This document shows positions 13,836 through 14,970 of a DNA stretch of 14,970 nucleotides, in pieces. Position numbers and translations under genes: made by a program. Origin of the DNA: Saprospiraceae bacterium. Its GTDB lineage: Bacteria; Bacteroidota; Bacteroidia; Chitinophagales; Saprospiraceae. The stretch spans positions 1 through 14,970 of the forward strand of contig JABDJE010000348.1 in assembly GCA_013002625.1 (NCBI GenBank), in the 5' to 3' direction. Under the pieces are notes generated by a model. It made no database searches. It saw only the letters and a list, made by a program, of their open reading frames with translations, and was not told the origin of the DNA. Every line of letters starts with the position of its first letter. Position 1 is the first letter of the stretch.

Positions 13836-14970
13836 ATGTACAAAAAGATTCTCATTTTATTCGCTTTCATGTTCGTCACGGGAGCGATGCTTAATGCCCA
13901 GACAACCGTGTCTGGAACAGTAGCAGATGAAAATGATGAGCCCATTATTGGTGCTAACATCATGGTAAAGGGAACATCTGTTGGGACAATTACTGACATT
14001 GACGGTTCATTCTCATTGGATGTACCAGAAGGCAATGATGTCCTTGTGATTAGTTACACTGGTTTTGGAACGCAAGAAATTGATGTTTCAGATCAGTCTT
14101 CAGTTACTATTACACTTCAGGAAGGTAATCTTCTCGATGAAGTTGTCGTAACTGCTTTGGGTATTGAAAGGGATGAAAAATCCTTAGGATATGCTGTAAC
14201 TAAAGTAGATGGTGATCAACTCACCACTGCAAAAGAAACTAACATTGTTAACTCACTTCAAGGTCGTGTGGCTGGTGTACAAATCGCTGGTAGCCCGTCT
14301 ACTTTAGGTGGATCTTCAAGAATTACAATTCGTGGAGCGAATTCATTCTTGGGTAACAATGAACCTTTATTTGTAATCGATGGTATTCCTGTTGACAATG
14401 GCAACCGTGCCAATTCAAGTCAGCAAAGAGGATTCGGTGGTGCTGTAGCCTATGACTATGGTAACGCTGCTCAGGATATCGACCCTGAAAGTATCGAATC
14501 TGTAACCGTACTTAAAGGTGCTGCTGCAACTGCACTTTACGGTCAGAGAGGTGCCAACGGTGTAATTCAGATTACAACCAAAGGCGGTAGAGGGAAAAGC
14601 GGTTTAGGTGTGGAAGTTAGCAATCAAATGACTTTCGAATCCGTAAGAAACCTTATTCCTCACCAACAGCAATACGGTGGTGGTGACCAGGCGCCTACAG
14701 ATTCTGGTTTCTATGAAGTAACACAAGATGGCGTTACTTACCTTACACCTGCTTATTCTAAGGATGGTGCTTGGGGTCCAAAATATGACCCTAATGTATT
14801 GGTAAGACACTGGGACTCTTGGGATCCAGACAATCCTAATACATACAAAGAGACACGTCCTTGGGTTGCACCTGCTAATGGTTATGAAGACTTCTTTGAA
14901 ACAGGTACCACAAGACAAACTTCAGTTGCTTTAACTGGTGGTAATGAATTGGGTGGTTTCAGAGTAGGAT
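13836..14970 (+). CDS. Second SusC/RagA-family TonB-linked outer membrane transporter (3' end outside the window)
   Basis: The first 378 codons of a second SusC-type transporter; about two thirds of the usual 1000-1100 residues lie beyond the window. Residues 1-21 are a signal peptide (LNA before Gln22). Residues 22-95 are the carboxypeptidase-regulatory-like domain, and LLDEVVVTALGIERDEKSLGYAV at about 99-121 is the canonical SusC TonB-box region. The plug follows at about 128-250 (LQGRVAGVQIAGSP, SRITIRGANSF, FVIDGIPVD, LYGQRGANGVIQITTKGG), and the barrel begins near 258. It shares GTSVGTITDIDG exactly with the first transporter but otherwise differs clearly, so it is a diverged paralogue and not a recent copy. 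A SusD-type partner is expected downstream. Its leader is unusually rich in regulatory structure. Confidence 0.95.
   Translation, partial: MYKKILILFAFMFVTGAMLNAQTTVSGTVADENDEPIIGANIMVKGTSVGTITDIDGSFSLDVPEGNDVLVISYTGFGTQEIDVSDQSSVTITLQEGNLLDEVVVTALGIERDEKSLGYAVTKVDGDQLTTAKETNIVNSLQGRVAGVQIAGSPSTLGGSSRITIRGANSFLGNNEPLFVIDGIPVDNGNRANSSQQRGFGGAVAYDYGNAAQDIDPESIESVTVLKGAAATALYGQRGANGVIQITTKGGRGKSGLGVEVSNQMTFESVRNLIPHQQQYGGGDQAPTDSGFYEVTQDGVTYLTPAYSKDGAWGPKYDPNVLVRHWDSWDPDNPNTYKETRPWVAPANGYEDFFETGTTRQTSVALTGGNELGGFRVG

Noticed and set aside
13820..14035. 71-codon minus-strand frame at the second transporter start
   Set aside because: It is antisense to the signal peptide and regulatory-like domain of a clear SusC-type gene; no independent support.
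4000..14970. Recent duplication of one transporter to give the other
   Set aside because: The two proteins share only family motifs such as GTSVGTITDIDG, with many silent and replacement changes; they are old paralogues.
1..14970. CRISPR arrays, tRNA or rRNA genes, insertion sequences, toxin-antitoxin or phage-defence genes
   Set aside because: No spaced repeats, cloverleaf-like sequences, transposase motifs or defence domains were seen on either strand; the window is housekeeping plus nutrient-uptake DNA.

Overview
The window looks like chromosomal DNA of a Bacteroidota member. The evidence is two SusC-type TonB-dependent transporters, a SusD-type lipoprotein, a subtilisin-like protease with a C-terminal type IX secretion (T9SS) sorting domain, start codons without Shine-Dalgarno sequences, and low-GC DNA with a few matches to the Bacteroidota -7 promoter element TAnnTTTG. 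A Saprospiria- or Cytophagia-like organism is possible, but the sequence alone does not settle the class.

Positions 1-3860 hold housekeeping genes. They are surE (minus strand, 3' end cut by the window edge), hemH (plus), the translationally coupled pair cdsA-psd (minus) for phospholipid synthesis, and pdxJ (plus) for vitamin B6 synthesis. Packing is tight: hemH and psd converge and share the tetranucleotide TTAA for both stop codons, and cdsA and psd overlap by ATGA. cdsA and pdxJ diverge from a 66-base gap that carries a -7-like element on each strand.

Positions 3861-9438 hold an outer-membrane uptake operon: susC-like transporter, susD-like lipoprotein, and a third surface lipoprotein with a Calx-beta-like domain. 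It is closed by a strong intrinsic terminator at 9407-9438. The next unit, 9507-13622, encodes a 1135-residue multidomain secreted subtilase (KP-43-like catalytic and jelly-roll part, beta-rich stalk, PKD-like domain, T9SS sorting domain). It overlaps by 8 bases with a gene for a secreted protein of unknown function, and a probable terminator follows. The two units side by side suggest extracellular proteolysis next to import of the released oligopeptides, but the transporter substrate is inferred only.

From 13623 a 5' regulatory region leads into a second, different susC-like gene that runs off the right edge. This leader is the most unusual part of the window. It holds a three-half-site TTAAC dyad, a candidate TTG-N17-TATATTTA promoter, and a 24-codon aromatic-rich small ORF at 13732-13806 that ends 29 bases before the transporter start. 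The small ORF and the transporter gene share the same 10-base element (TATTTACTAA) just before their ATG codons. A translated leader peptide controlling the transporter is the best candidate for something undescribed here.
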